43,375 nt of DNA, taken from positions 1 through 43,375 of the forward strand of contig JBMGUZ010000019.1 in NCBI GenBank assembly GCA_051530055.1. Reading direction: 5' to 3'. This DNA is from Neoechinorhynchus agilis. Its lineage: Eukaryota > Acanthocephala. A program made the translations under genes and the position numbers. The notes below the pieces were generated by a model. It saw only the letters and a program-made list of their open reading frames with translations, was not told the DNA's origin and did no database searches. Below are positions 1 through 11,424 of this stretch, one piece after another. Each line of letters opens with the position of its first letter. Within the stretch, counting starts at the first letter, position 1.

Positions 1-3000
1 CTCTCCGAAGAGCTTCTCTTATCTCATCTGCTCGATTTGCATGGATTAGGGAAAGGGAGATAGTACAGGAGCTGAAAATGAGGGAATATCCCAAATGGAT
101 TATAGACCGGTAAATCAGAGGCAGTAACTATCATCCGCAATACAACAAAAAATCCTCTCCAGAGCCTGTATATTTCGAAATAGTGCACTTCATTGATGAT
201 GACACGAATCAAAAGATTTACTCTCCGAAGAGCTTCTCTTATCTCATCTGCTCGATTTGCATGGATTAGGGAAAGGGAGAGGATAGTACAGGAGCTGAAA
301 ATAAGGGGATATTCCAAATGGATTATAGACCGGTAAATCAGAGGCAGTAACTATCATCCGCAAAACAACAAAAAATCGTCTCCAGAGCCTGTATATTTCG
401 AAAGATTGCACTTCATTGATGATGACACGAATCAAAAGATTTACTCTCCGAAGAGCTTCTCTTATCTCATCTGCTCGATTTGCATGGATTAGGGAAAGAG
501 AGAGGATAGTACAGGAGCTGAAAATGAGGGGATATCCCAAATGGATTATATACCGGTAAATCAGAGGCAGTAACTATCATCCGCAATACAACAAAAAATC
601 CTCTCCAGAGCCTGTATATTTCGAAGGAGTGCACTTCATTGATGATGACACGAATCAAAAGATTTACTCTCCGAAGAGCTTCTCTTATCTCATCTGCTCG
701 ATTTGCATGGATTAGGGAAAAAGAGAGGATAGTACAGGAGCTGAAAATAAGGGGATATCTTAAATGGATTATAGACCGGTAAATCAGAGGCAGTAACTAT
801 CATCCGCAAAACAACAAAAAATCGTCTCCAGAGCCTGTATATATTTCGAAAGAGTTCACTTCATTGATGATGACACGAATCAAAACGATGATTTCTCTCA
901 TGCTTTTATCTCATCTGCTCGATTTGCATGGATTAGGGAAAGGGAGAGGATAGTACATGAGCTGAAAATGAGATGATATCCCAAATGGATTATAGACCGG
1001 TAAATCAGAGGCAGTAACTATCATCCGCAATACAACAAAAAATCCTCTCCAGAGCCTGTATATTTCGAAAGAGTGCACTTCATTGATGATGACACGAATC
1101 AAACGATTTACTCTCCGAAGAGCTTCTCTTATCTCATCTGCTCGATTTGCATGGATTAGGGAATGGGAGAGGACAGTACAGGAGCTGAAAATAAGGGGAT
1201 ATCCCAAATGGATTATAGACCGGTAAATCAGAGGCAGTAACTATCATCCGCAAAACAACAAAAAATCGTCTCCAGAGCCTGTATATATCGAAAGAGTGCA
1301 CTTCATTGATGATGACACGAATCAAACGATTTACTCTCCGAAGAGCTTCTCTTATCTCATCTGCTCAATTTGCATGGATTAGGGAAAGGGAGATTGTACA
1401 GGAGCTGAAAATGAGGGAATATCCCAAATGGATTATAGACCGGTAAATCAGAGGCAGTAACTATCATCCGCAAAACAACAAAAAATCGTCTCCAGAGCCT
1501 GTATATATCGAAAGAGTGCACTTCATTGATGATGACACGAATCAAACGATTTACTCTCCGAAGAGCTTTCTTATCTCATCTGCTCAATTTGCATGGATTA
1601 GGTGCAGATAGTACAGGAGCTGAAAATGAGGGAATATCCCAAATGGATTATAGACCGGTAAATCAGAGGCAGTAACTATCATCCGTATTACAACAAAAAA
1701 TCCTTCCAGAGCCTGTAATATTTCGAAAGAGTGCACTTCATTGATGATGACACGAATCAAACGATTTACTCTCCGAAGAGCTTCTCTTATCTCATCTGCT
1801 CAATTCGCATGGATTAGGGAAAGGGAGAGGATAGTACAGGAGCTGAAAATGAGGGGATATCCCAAATTGATTATAGACCGGTAAATCAGAGGCAGTAACT
1901 ATCATCCGCAAAACAACAAAAAATCGTCTCCAGAGCCTGTATATTTCGAAAGAGTGCACTTCATTGATGACGACACGAATCAAACGATTTACTCTCCGAA
2001 GAGCTTCTCTTATCTCATCTGCTCGATTTGCATGGATTAGGGAATGGGAGAGGACAGTACAGGAGCTGAAAATAAGGAGATTCCAAATGGATTATAGACC
2101 GGTAAATCAGAGCAGCAACTATCATCCGCAAAACAACAAAAAATCGTCTCCAGAGCCTGTATATTTCGAAAGAGTGCACTTCATTATGAGATGACACGAA
2201 TCAAACGATTTACTCTCCGAAGTGCTTCTTATCTCATCTGCTCGATTTGCGTGGATTAGGGAAAGGAGAGGATAGTACAGAGCTGAAAATGAGGGGATAA
2301 TCCAAATGGATTATAGACCGGTAAATCAGAGGCAGTAACTATCATCCGCAAAACAACAAAAAATCGTCTCCAGAGCCTGTATATTTCGAAAGAGTGCACT
2401 TCATTGATGATGACACGAATCAAACGATTTACTCTCCGAAGAGCTTCTCTTATCTCATCTGCTCGATTTGCATGGATTAGGGAAAGGGAAAGGATAGTAC
2501 ATGAGCTGAAAATGAGATGATATCCCAAATGGATTATAGACCGGTAAATCAGAGGCAGTAACTATCATCCGCAATACAACAAAAAATCCTCTCCAGAGCC
2601 TGTATATTTCGAAAGAGGCACTTCATTGATGATGACACGAATCAAACGATTTCATTTCCTCCGAAGAGCTTCTCTTATCTCATCTGCTCGATTTGCATGG
2701 ATTAGGGAAAGGGAGAGGATGGTACAGGAGCTGGAAATGAGGGGATATCCCAAATGGATTATAGACCGGTAAATCAGGCAGTAACTATCATCCGCAAACA
2801 ACAAAATCGTTCCAGAGCTTGTATATTTCGAAAGAGCGTAATTTCATTGATGATGACACGAATCAAACGATTTACTCTCCGAAGTGCTTCTCTTATCTCA
2901 TCTGCTCGATTTGCGTGGATTAGGGAAAGGGAGAGGATAGTACAGGAGCTGAAAATGAGGGGATAATCCAAATGGATTATAGACCGGTAAATCAGAGGCA

Positions 3001-6000
3001 GTAACTATCATCCGCAAAACAACAAAAAATCGTCTCCAGAGCCTGTATATTTCGAAAGAGTACTGGCTGATGATGACACGAATCAAACGATTTACTCTCC
3101 GAAGAGCTTTATCTCATCTGCTCGATTTGCATGGATTAGGAAAGGGAAAGGATAGTACATGAGCTGAAAATGAGATGATATCCCAAATGATTATAGACCG
3201 GTAAATCAGAGGCAGTAATCATCATCCGCAATACAACAAAAAATCCTCTCCAGAGCCTGTATATTTCGAAAGAGTGCACTTCATTGATGATGACACGAAT
3301 CAAACGATTTACTCTCCGAAGAGCTTCTCTTATCTCATCTGCTCGATTTGCATGGATTAGGGAAAGGGAGAGGATAGTACAGGAGCTGAAAATAAGGGGA
3401 TATCCCAAATGGATTATAGACCGGTAAATCAGAGGCAGTAACTATCATCCGCAAAACAACAACAAATCGTCTCCAGCGCCTGTATATTTCGAAAGAGTGC
3501 ACTTCATTGATGATGACACGAATCAAACGATTTACTCTCCAAAGAGCTTCTATTATCTCATCTGCTCAATTTGCATGGATTAGGGAAAGGGAGATTGTAC
3601 AGGAGCTGAAAATGAGGGAATATCCCAAATGGATTATAGACCGGTAAATCAGAGGCAGTAACTATCATCCGCAATACAACAAAAAATCCTCTCCAGAGCC
3701 TGTATATTTCGAAAGAGTGCACTTCATTGATGATGACACGAATAAAAGATTTACTCTCCGATGAGCTTCTCTTAATCCGCTCGATTTGCATGGATTAGGG
3801 AAAGGGAGAGGATAGTACAGGAGCTGAAAATGAGGGGATATCCCAAATGGATTATAGACCGGTAAATCAGAGGCAGTAACTATCATCCGCAAAACAACAA
3901 AAAATCCTCTTCAGAGCCTGTATACTTCGAAACAGTGCACTTCATTGATGATGACACGAATCAAACGATTTACTCTCCGAAGAGCTTCTCTTATCTCATC
4001 TGCTCGATTTGCATGGATTAGGGAATGGGATAGGACAGTACAGGAGCTGAAAATAAGGGGATATCCCAAATGGATTATAGACCGGTAAATCAGAGGCAGT
4101 AACAATCATCCGCAAAACAACAAAAAATTGTCTTCAGAGCCTGTATATTTCGAAAGAGTGCACTTCATTGATGACGACACGAATCAAACGATTTACTCTC
4201 CGGAGAGGCTTCTCTTATCTCATCTGCTCGATTTTGTACGGATTAGAATGGAGAGGACAGTACAGTGAGCCAGAAAATAAGGGGATATCCCAAATGGATT
4301 ATAGACCGGTAAATCAGAGGCAGTAACTATCATCCGCAAAACAACAAAAAATTGTCTTCAGAGCCTGTATATTTCGAAAGAGTGCACTTCATTGATGATG
4401 ACACGAATCAAACGATTTACTCTCCGAAGAGCTTCTCTTATCTCATCTGCTCGATTTGCATGGATTAGGGAAAGGGAGAGGATAGTACATGAGCTGAAAA
4501 TGAGATGATATCCCAAATGGATTATAGACCGGTAAATCAGAGGTAGTAACTATCATCCGCAAAACAACAAAAAAATGTCATCAGAGCCTGTATATTTCGA
4601 AAGAGTGCACTTCATTGATGATGACACGAATCAAAAGATTTACTCTCCGAAGAGCTTCTCTTATCTCATCTGCTCGATTTGCATGGATTAGGGAAAGAGA
4701 GAGGATAGTACGGAGCGAAATGAGGGATCCAAATGGATTATAGACCGGTAAATCAGAGGCAGTAACTATCATCCGCAAAACAACAAAAAATCGTCTCCAG
4801 AGCCTGTATATTTCGAAAGATTGCACTTTATTGATGATGACACGAATCAAACGATTTACTCTCCGAAGAGCTTCTCTTATCTCATCTGCTCGATTTGCAT
4901 GGATTAGGGAAAGGGAGATAGTACAGGAGCTGAAAATGAGGGAATATCCCAAATGGATTATAGACCGGTAAATCAGAGGCAGTAACTATCATCCGCAAAA
5001 CAACAAAAAATCGTCTCCAGAGCCTGTATATTTCGAAAGATTGCACTTTATTGATGATGACACGAATCAAACGATTTACTCTCCGAAGAGCTTCTCTTAT
5101 CTCATCTGCTCGATTTGCATGGATTAGGAAAGGAGATAGTACAGGAGCTGAAAATGAGGGAATATCCCAAATGGATTATAGACCGGTAAATCAGGAGGCA
5201 GTAACTATCATCCGCAAAACAACAAAAATCCTCTCCAGAGCCTGTATATTTCGAAAGAGTGCACTTCACTGATGATGACACGAATCAAACTTTTACTCTC
5301 CGAAGAGCTTCTCTTATCTCATCTGCTCGATTTGCATGGATTAGGGAAAGGGAGATAGTACAGGAGCTGAAAATGAGGGAATATCCCAAATGGATTATAG
5401 ACCGGTAAATCAGAGGCAGTAACTATCATCCGCAAAACAACAAAAAATCGTCTCCAGCGCCTGTATATTACGAAAGAGTGCACTTCATTGATGATGACAC
5501 GAATCAAAAGATTTACTCTCCGAAGAGCTTCTCTTATCTCATCTGCTCGATTTGCATGGATTAGGAATGGGGAGAGGACAGTACAGAGCTGAAAAATAAG
5601 GGGATATCCTAAATGGATTATAGACCGGTAAATCAGAGGCAGTAACTATCATCCGCAAAACAACAAAAAATCCTCTCCAGAGCCTGTATACTTTGAAGAG
5701 TGCACTTCATTGATGATGACACGAATCAAACGATTTTCTCCGGAGAGCTTATCTCATCTACTCGATTTGCATGGATTAGGGAAAGGGAGAGGATAGTAAA
5801 GGAACTGAAAATAAGGGGATATCCCAAATGGATTATAGACTGGGGAATCAGAGGCAGAAACTACCATCCGCATAACAACAACAAATCTTCGGCAGAGCCT
5901 GCATGCTTCGAAAGAGTGCACTTCGTTGATGATGACACGAATCAAATGATTTACTCTCCGAAGAGCTTCTCTTATCTCATCTGCTCAATTTGCATATATT

Positions 6001-7732
6001 AGGGAAAGGGAGAGGATAGTACAGGAGCTGAAAATGAGGGGATATCCCAAATGGATTATAGACCGGTAAATCAGAGGCAGTAACTATCATCCGCAAAACA
6101 ACAAAAAATCCTCTCCAGAGCCTTATATTTCAAAGAGGCACTTCATTGATGATGACACGAATCAAACGATTTACTTCCGAAGAGCTTCTCTTATCTCATC
6201 TGCCTCCATCGGTATGGATTGATGAAGGGAGAGGATAGTACATCAGCTGAAAATGAGGGGATATCCCAAATGGATTATAGACCGGTAAATCAGAGGCAGT
6301 AACTATCATCCGCAAAACAACAAAAAATCCTCTCCAGAGCCTGTATATTTCGAAAGTGTGCACTTCATTGATGATGACACGAATCAAACGATTTTCTCTC
6401 CATAGAGCTTCTCTTATCTCATCTGCTCGATTTGCATGGATTAGGGAAAGGGAGAGGATAGTACAGGAGCTGAAAATGAGGGGATATCCCAAATGGATTA
6501 TAGACCGGTAAATCAGAGGCAGTAACTATCATCCGCAAAACAACAAAAAATCCTCTCCAGAGCCTGTATATTTCGAAAGAGTGCACTTCATTGATGATGA
6601 CACGAATCAAACGATTTTCTCTCCGGAGAGCTTCTCTTATCTCATCTGCTCGATTTGCATGGATTAGGGAAAGGGAGAGGATAGTAGAGGAGCTGAAAAT
6701 GAGGGGATATCCCAAATGGATTAAAGACCAGTAAATCAGAGGCAGTAACTATCATCCGCAAAACAACAAAAAATCATCTCCAGAGCCTGTATATTTCGAA
6801 AGAGTGCACTTCATTGATGATGACACGAATCAAACGATTTACTCTCCGAAGAGCTTCTCTTATCTCATCTGCTCGATTTGATTTGCATGGAGTAAGGAGA
6901 GGATAGTACAGGAGCTGAAAATAAGGGGATATCCCAAATAGATTATAGACCGGTAAATCAGAGGCAGTAAATATCATCCGCAAAACAACCAAAAAATCCT
7001 CCAGAGCCTGTATATTTCGAAAGAGTGCACTCTATTGATGATGACACGAATCAAACGATTTACTCTCCAAAGAGCTTCTTTATCTCATCTGCTCGATTTG
7101 CATGGATTAGGGAAAGGGAGAGGATAGTACAGGAGCTGAAAATGAGGGGATATCCCAAATGGATTATAGACCAGTAAATCAGAGGCAGTAACTATCATCC
7201 GCAAAACAACAAAAAATCATCTCCAGAGCAAGTATATTTCCAAAGAGTGCACTTCATTGATGATGACACGAATCAAACGATTTACTCTCCGAAGAGCTTC
7301 TCTTATCTCATCTGCTCGATTTGCATGGATTAGGGAAAGGGAGAGGATAGTACAGGAGCTGAAAATAAGGGGATATCCCAAATGGATTATAGACCGGTAA
7401 ATCAGAGGCAGTAACTATCATCCGCAAAACAACAAAAAATTGTCTTCAGAGCCTGTATATTTCGAAATAGTGCACTTCATTGATGATGACACGAATCAAA
7501 CGATTTACTCTCCGAAGAGCTTCTCTTATCTCATCTGCTCGATTTGCATGGATTAGGGAAAGGGAGAGGATAGTACATGAGCTGAAAATGAGGGGATATC
7601 CCAAATGGATTATAGACCGATAAATCAGAGGCAGTAACTATCATCCGCAAAACAACAAATCTTCTGCATAGCCTGTATGCTTTGAAGGAGTGCACTTCAT
7701 TGATGATGACACGAATCGAACGATTTACTCCA
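1..7732 (+). repeat. Satellite A: about 35 tandem units of about 221 bp
   Basis: About 35 head-to-tail units, counted by the recurring block CCAAATGGATTATAGACCGG near 92, 315, 538 and so on to 7600, give a mean spacing of about 221 bp. Units differ by scattered substitutions and small indels. The array starts before the window. Read on the plus strand in one frame, a typical unit encodes a run containing FAWIRERERIV, then MRGYPKWIID, then FERVHFIDDDTN. The GYP..(I/F)I motif after a charged helix is typical of the region just after the reverse-transcriptase core in Penelope-like elements. Most units are not open in that frame and 221 is not a multiple of three, so the array as a whole is non-coding. 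The last unit continues into a PLE endonuclease fragment. The many minus-strand open frames of 60-98 residues only reflect low stop density in the unit. Confidence 0.95.
5700..5945 (+). repeat. Divergent, PLE-like unit inside Satellite A
   Basis: This unit differs from its neighbours at clustered positions. It reads IRGYPKWIIDWGIRG followed by SSAEPACFERVHFVDDDTN in a single open frame, where neighbouring units are interrupted. It shares its AGCCTGCATGCTTCGAA block best with the terminal unit near 7670 (AGCCTGTATGCTTTGAA). I infer that it is either an older unit, closer to the retroelement that founded the array, or a unit brought in by exchange with an outside copy. Confidence 0.6.
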
Positions 7733-8222
7733 TTATGAATAAGAAGGTTGGAATTCGCCTATACAATACTAAAGGAATCGCTCTCGGAAGGGTAGAATTG
7801 AGCCGACTCATTGTATCTACCGAATTCACTGTGAACAGTGTGAGAAAGCTTATATCAGACAAACGATGCAAGGCATCGAGAAGAGGGTCGCTCAACATAA
7901 GCAAGCCTGCAGTCGATTTGAGCATTCGTCAGCAATCTCCAATCATCAAGAGACCTTTAAACATCGCGCGGATATTCGTGGCACCAACTTTATAGAAATA
8001 GAGCAAAAATTAAAAAGACGGCTTGTTTTGGAGGCCTTACACGTCGCTGTGTCCAACACAATGGAAGGAAACAAAGCTAATTTTAGCTTCAAACTCCCAG
8101 CCAGCGACGTGCTGGAAATCAATAAAAAAAAAGTAGCGCAGTGCAATGGGGGTCTTTGGCGATTCCGAGTGCACTGGAGCCATAGAACACATAATCTGAA
8201 AAGTTATTTTTTAAATGACTGA
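7690..8222 (+). mobile_element. Penelope-like element fragment: RT-endonuclease linker and GIY-YIG domain
   Basis: The last Satellite A unit ends near 7732 and the sequence carries on, same strand, as the next part of a Penelope-like protein. It shows HFIDDDTN, then KKVGIRLYNTKGIALG, which fits the linker before the endonuclease. Next comes CIYRIHCEQCEKAYI with Cys-x2-Cys placed as in the PLE GIY-YIG endonuclease, then KRVAQHK, SSAISNH and LVLEALHV, which match the later parts of that domain. The parts lie in more than one frame and the reverse-transcriptase core is absent, so this is a decayed fragment. Beyond about 8180 the likeness is lost. Confidence 0.75.
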
Positions 8223-8396
8223 AGAGGCGAGGTTAGCACGTTCGAAATATTTCAAATAAATCGAATATACCATGCCCGTGATTATTTTCACCAAGATTAT
8301 CCCGAAAGATTTTCTCAGTCGTTGATTAAGAATTTTTAACACATAATAGGTTCAATCGGCAAAATCATAGTGCATTATGACTTTTTAACACTCATT
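8223..8396. other. Non-coding spacer
   Basis: This AT-rich stretch lies between the PLE fragment and the 3' end of the zinc-finger gene. I see no gene, repeat or recognisable signal in it. Confidence 0.5.
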
Positions 8397-9287
8397 TCAG
8401 GGAATGATGAGAGACGAAGGTGTTCGTAAGTTTCTGATTCGTCGAGATTTCCAAGCGGATTTGAATAGTTTGGGTAATGGAGAGAGTGCCGTTATGATTT
8501 CCTTTGACGTTATATGAGTTTTCGTATAAATGTCACACTCGTCAAAACCTCGACTCTGCTCGAAAGCCGCTATTCCCGGACACCAAATGAAATGGTCTGA
8601 AGCTGTTCCAAGTCCATCAAAGTCTTGTTTTGATCGAAGCATTAGGCACTCACTGCATTCTACGAATTCGCTCGATTCAAGTCCACTCACCGGTTTCCAT
8701 ATGAACGTATTATGAACTGCTGATCGTGTTCTATTAAAAATACAAAACCTGTTGTGGTGTGAGTCTTCGAACGCCAAATAAGGATTTTTTTCGGATAATA
8801 GGCAATGGTCGAGTAAATGGAACGATCCATGTACCGATTAAAGGATTAATAATGTAAAGAATCGCTCTCTCTCTTAAAGGCTTGCATTGAAACTAACTTC
8901 GAAATTCTTGAGACGAAATGGTAAAATCTTTTGGTGTAACATTGGACAAGTTGAGTTTCTATGATTTTTCCAAAGTCAAGATGGTTTCAACGGACTACAA
9001 ATTCTTAATTGGCGTAAAACAACTTTTGGATTTTTTGCAACTAGATCTAAAGATTGAACAGCTCCGCAATCGGTGCATTCAATCAACTCTGCTGCTGCTG
9101 CTGATGGATTGATGAGTTTCCATCCATTTTTAGCAGCATAAGCAGGATTAACGTTTTTTTTGGGACATGAATGAAAAGTTTTAATACGAGACCTGTATTC
9201 CAAGAATTCCTTTGACTGTCCTTTGGTTTCAACAACCAATTGATCGTACTCATTCTTTATAGCTTCCAAATCATAATGATTTTCCAT
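8397..9287 (-). CDS. C3HC zinc-finger protein, NIPA/ZC3HC1 (Rsm1) family
   Basis: The first exon starts at an ATG at 9287 and encodes a helix, then YRSRIKTF, then AAKNGWKLI and ECTDCGA. This order (R..TF, GW, then C-x2-C-G) is the signature of the C3HC domain of ZC3HC1/NIPA and Rsm1-like proteins. A later coding segment (about 8777-8397) has IWKPVSG, VECSEC and DHFIWCPG, matching the second half-domain (W, C-x2-C, H-x3-C). Family members sit at the nuclear envelope or pore basket, and NIPA also acts as an F-box-type ubiquitin ligase subunit. The product looks much shorter than the human protein (about 500 residues). I could not place the introns between 8780 and 9050 with confidence, so the exon structure is open. 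It is head-to-head with the AP-2 mu gene. Confidence 0.5.
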
Positions 9288-9412
9288 TTCAGATCGCTCA
9301 AATTTTTCAAACCGACATTTACTCGGCTTTCAGAATTCTTCCCTCTTCATCGAGATTGTAGTTTCGCAAGACAGCTGATCCGCCTGTGACGTAGCTGGAT
9401 GTGGATATTGTG
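9288..9412. promoter_or_regulatory. Short shared upstream region of two divergent genes
   Basis: Only 125 bases separate the ATG of the minus-strand zinc-finger gene (9287) from the ATG of the plus-strand AP-2 mu gene (9413). This gap must hold both 5' leaders and both core promoters, unless upstream exons lie elsewhere. TTTCGCAAG near 9370 could be a splice acceptor for an upstream leader of the AP-2 mu gene. I see no clear TATA box. Confidence 0.45.
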
Positions 9413-11297
9413 ATGATTGGTGGAATCTTTTTCTACAATCACAAGGGAGAAGTATTGATTTCTCGGATATATCGCGATGACATCGGTCGAGGTATGGTCG
9501 ATGCGTTCCGGGTCAATGTTATACATTGTAGGCAAATTGTAAAGACTCCAGTGATGATGAAACTTCGAACCCACTTTTTTCATATCCGCAAAGGTAATAT
9601 TTGGATCGTGGCTGCGACTAAGCAGAACACAAACGCGGCGCTTGTCTTTGAATTTTTGAACCGAATATTGACAGCCCTAAGATCATATTTTGGCAAAGTG
9701 ACCGAGGAAAACATCAAAAATAATTTTGTGTTGATCTATGAGCTATTGGACGAAATGCTGGATTATGGTTATCCTCAAAATACAAATACCGGTCTTTTGA
9801 AGACTTATATCACTCAACAAGGCTTCAAATCCTTTTTACTTCCAGTGATCAGTAGTGGTTCCAGTGTTCCAGGGATGCTGTCGAAGGATGAGAATTCGGT
9901 AGTCACTTCACAAGTTACCGGCCAAATCGGATGGCGCCGTGAAGGAATCAAATACCGGAGAAATGAACTATTTTTGGATGTGATTGAACAAGTCAACTTA
10001 TTGATGTCTCAACAAGGACAAGTGCTTAGCGCTCATATCTGTGGTCGAGTTGTGATGAAGAGTTATCTGAGTGGAATGCCAGAATGTAAGTTCGGCATTA
10101 ATGACAGGATTATATTATCAACGGAAATGAGGAAGACTGCCGCTGGCTCCAATGCTCATACTTCGTCGAATATACTCGGTATTGCTGCTAGTAATGCTTC
10201 TTCAAGTGGCGGAGGAAAGAAATTAATGCGACATGATATCCTCACTGGTGTTCAATCTCCTTCATCCGTTGTAGGTGGTAAGACTGCTCAGAGATCGTGA
10301 TGTTTAAGTGCTTGGAGTTTGCAATTCTCGATTGCCATCTTCTTTTCCTTTTTTACTAGAATCAAAAAGTGTTATTATAGATCGATCTACTAGATCGTTG
10401 AGGAAAAACTGCTCCGTTTTTCATCATTTCTATGCCTACGCGATCTTATTAACGGCTACATTTCGTCTCGAAACTTCTTTGTTTTTCAACTCATTTCGAC
10501 CGATTTATCCCCAACCGTTTTAGTAGCACAAGATCTCTGAGAAGAGTAGATTATCGATTGTAATTGACGATTGCCATTTTCATCAATGTGTACGACTCAG
10601 TAAATTCGAATCTGACCATTCAATTAGCTTCGTGCCACCCGATGGTGAGTTTGAGCTCATGAAATATCGCACAACTAATGACATAAGTCTTCCTTTCCGT
10701 GTAATTCCATTGATTCGTGAAGTAAGCAAAACGCGATTGGATGTAAAGGTAATTTTAAAATCGAATTTTAAACCTTCTTTAATTGGCCAAAAAATTGAAT
10801 TGAGAATCCCTACTCCTCCGAGTACCTGCGGTGTTCAATTGATGTCTATGAAAGGAAGAGCAAAATACAAAGCTAGCGAAAATGCTGTAGTTTGGAAGAT
10901 CAAACGGATGAGTGGAATGAAGGAATGTCGGCTGAGTGCTGAGATTGAACTGCTTTCAGCAGTTGCCGGTGCGGCTGGTACAGATATGTTATTGACTCCT
11001 GCTGCTGCTGCTGCTGCAAATTGTTTCGAAGTAAATGAAACACGAACAATGAGAACAACACCTTTGACACAAATATTAAGTCCAGCGAACACTGCTTCTG
11101 AACCATGGAAACCTTTAGAAAGAAAGAGATGGGCAAGACCTCCCGTCTCACTCAATTTTCAGGTCCCGTTTGCGCCTTCGGGATTCAAAGTTCGGTACCT
11201 TAAAGTATTTGAACCTAAATTGAATTACTCCGACAGTGAGACGATTAAATGGGTCCGTTATATTGGGAAAAGCGGAATTTATGAAACTCGCAGTTGA
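9413..11297 (+). CDS. AP2M1: AP-2 complex subunit mu (clathrin adaptor medium chain)
   Basis: The mu subunit of AP-2 binds tyrosine-based sorting signals and PIP2 and links cargo to clathrin at the plasma membrane. The protein starts [18 protein letters not shown], as AP-2 mu does; the ATG at 9413 follows a GTG that similarity does not support as start. The longin domain spans residues 1-140. The phospho-loop [13 protein letters not shown] keeps the threonine phosphorylated by AAK1. The mu-homology domain follows ([35 protein letters not shown]) and ends [12 protein letters not shown], where most animals have YETRC. One intron of about 260 bases runs from about 10271 (GTAGGT) to 10532 (ACAAG), phase 0. 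Unspliced elsewhere, the product is about 540 residues against 435 in human. The excess is a Ser/Gly/Ala-rich linker before the intron, a short stretch after ITQQG, and an Ala-rich block near 10980-11117 that may be a further intron. Confidence 0.95.
10271..10532 (+). other. Intron of the AP-2 mu gene
   Basis: The coding frame is lost from the AP-2 mu alignment after ...SPSSV and resumes with [15 protein letters not shown] at 10271 and ACAAG ending at 10532 give a phase 0 junction that restores the family sequence. An open frame of 71 codons within it (10308-10523) has no family likeness and is treated as intronic. Confidence 0.7.
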
Positions 11298-11424
11298 TCA
11301 TTTAAGCTAAATCCGTGCGTGTTAACGTTGTGTGTGTGTGCAAGCTTTGAGGAGACATTCAAACATTTCGCATTATCGTTAATTTTGTGAATCACCACCA
11401 TTTGGGATCACTGTTGTATTTTAG
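11298..11424 (+). promoter_or_regulatory. Compact intergenic gap ending in a splice-acceptor-like TATTTTAG
   Basis: 127 bases separate the AP-2 mu stop codon from the CHMP1 ATG. The gap has a (GT)n run near 11330 and ends in TTGTATTTTAG placed directly against the ATG. No AATAAA is visible. This layout resembles the spacing between genes of a trans-spliced operon in nematodes, flatworms or tunicates. The same acceptor could instead serve a normal cis-spliced leader exon. Confidence 0.4.

Noticed and set aside
24-7000. Family of minus-strand proteins of 60-98 residues repeated through Satellite A
   Set aside because: They follow from the low stop density of the repeat; the frame shifts from unit to unit and the plus-strand frame, not this one, resembles a known protein family.
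1-7732. CRISPR-like array
   Set aside because: Whole units repeat without unique spacers, the unit is about 221 bp, and the neighbouring genes are spliced animal genes.
10308-10523. Separate 71-codon gene inside the AP-2 mu locus
   Set aside because: It lies wholly in the intron between two conserved AP-2 mu blocks and has no family likeness.
9413-11297. AP-1 or AP-3 mu subunit
   Set aside because: The start [15 protein letters not shown], the [11 protein letters not shown] loop and the ending [11 protein letters not shown] are those of AP-2 mu.
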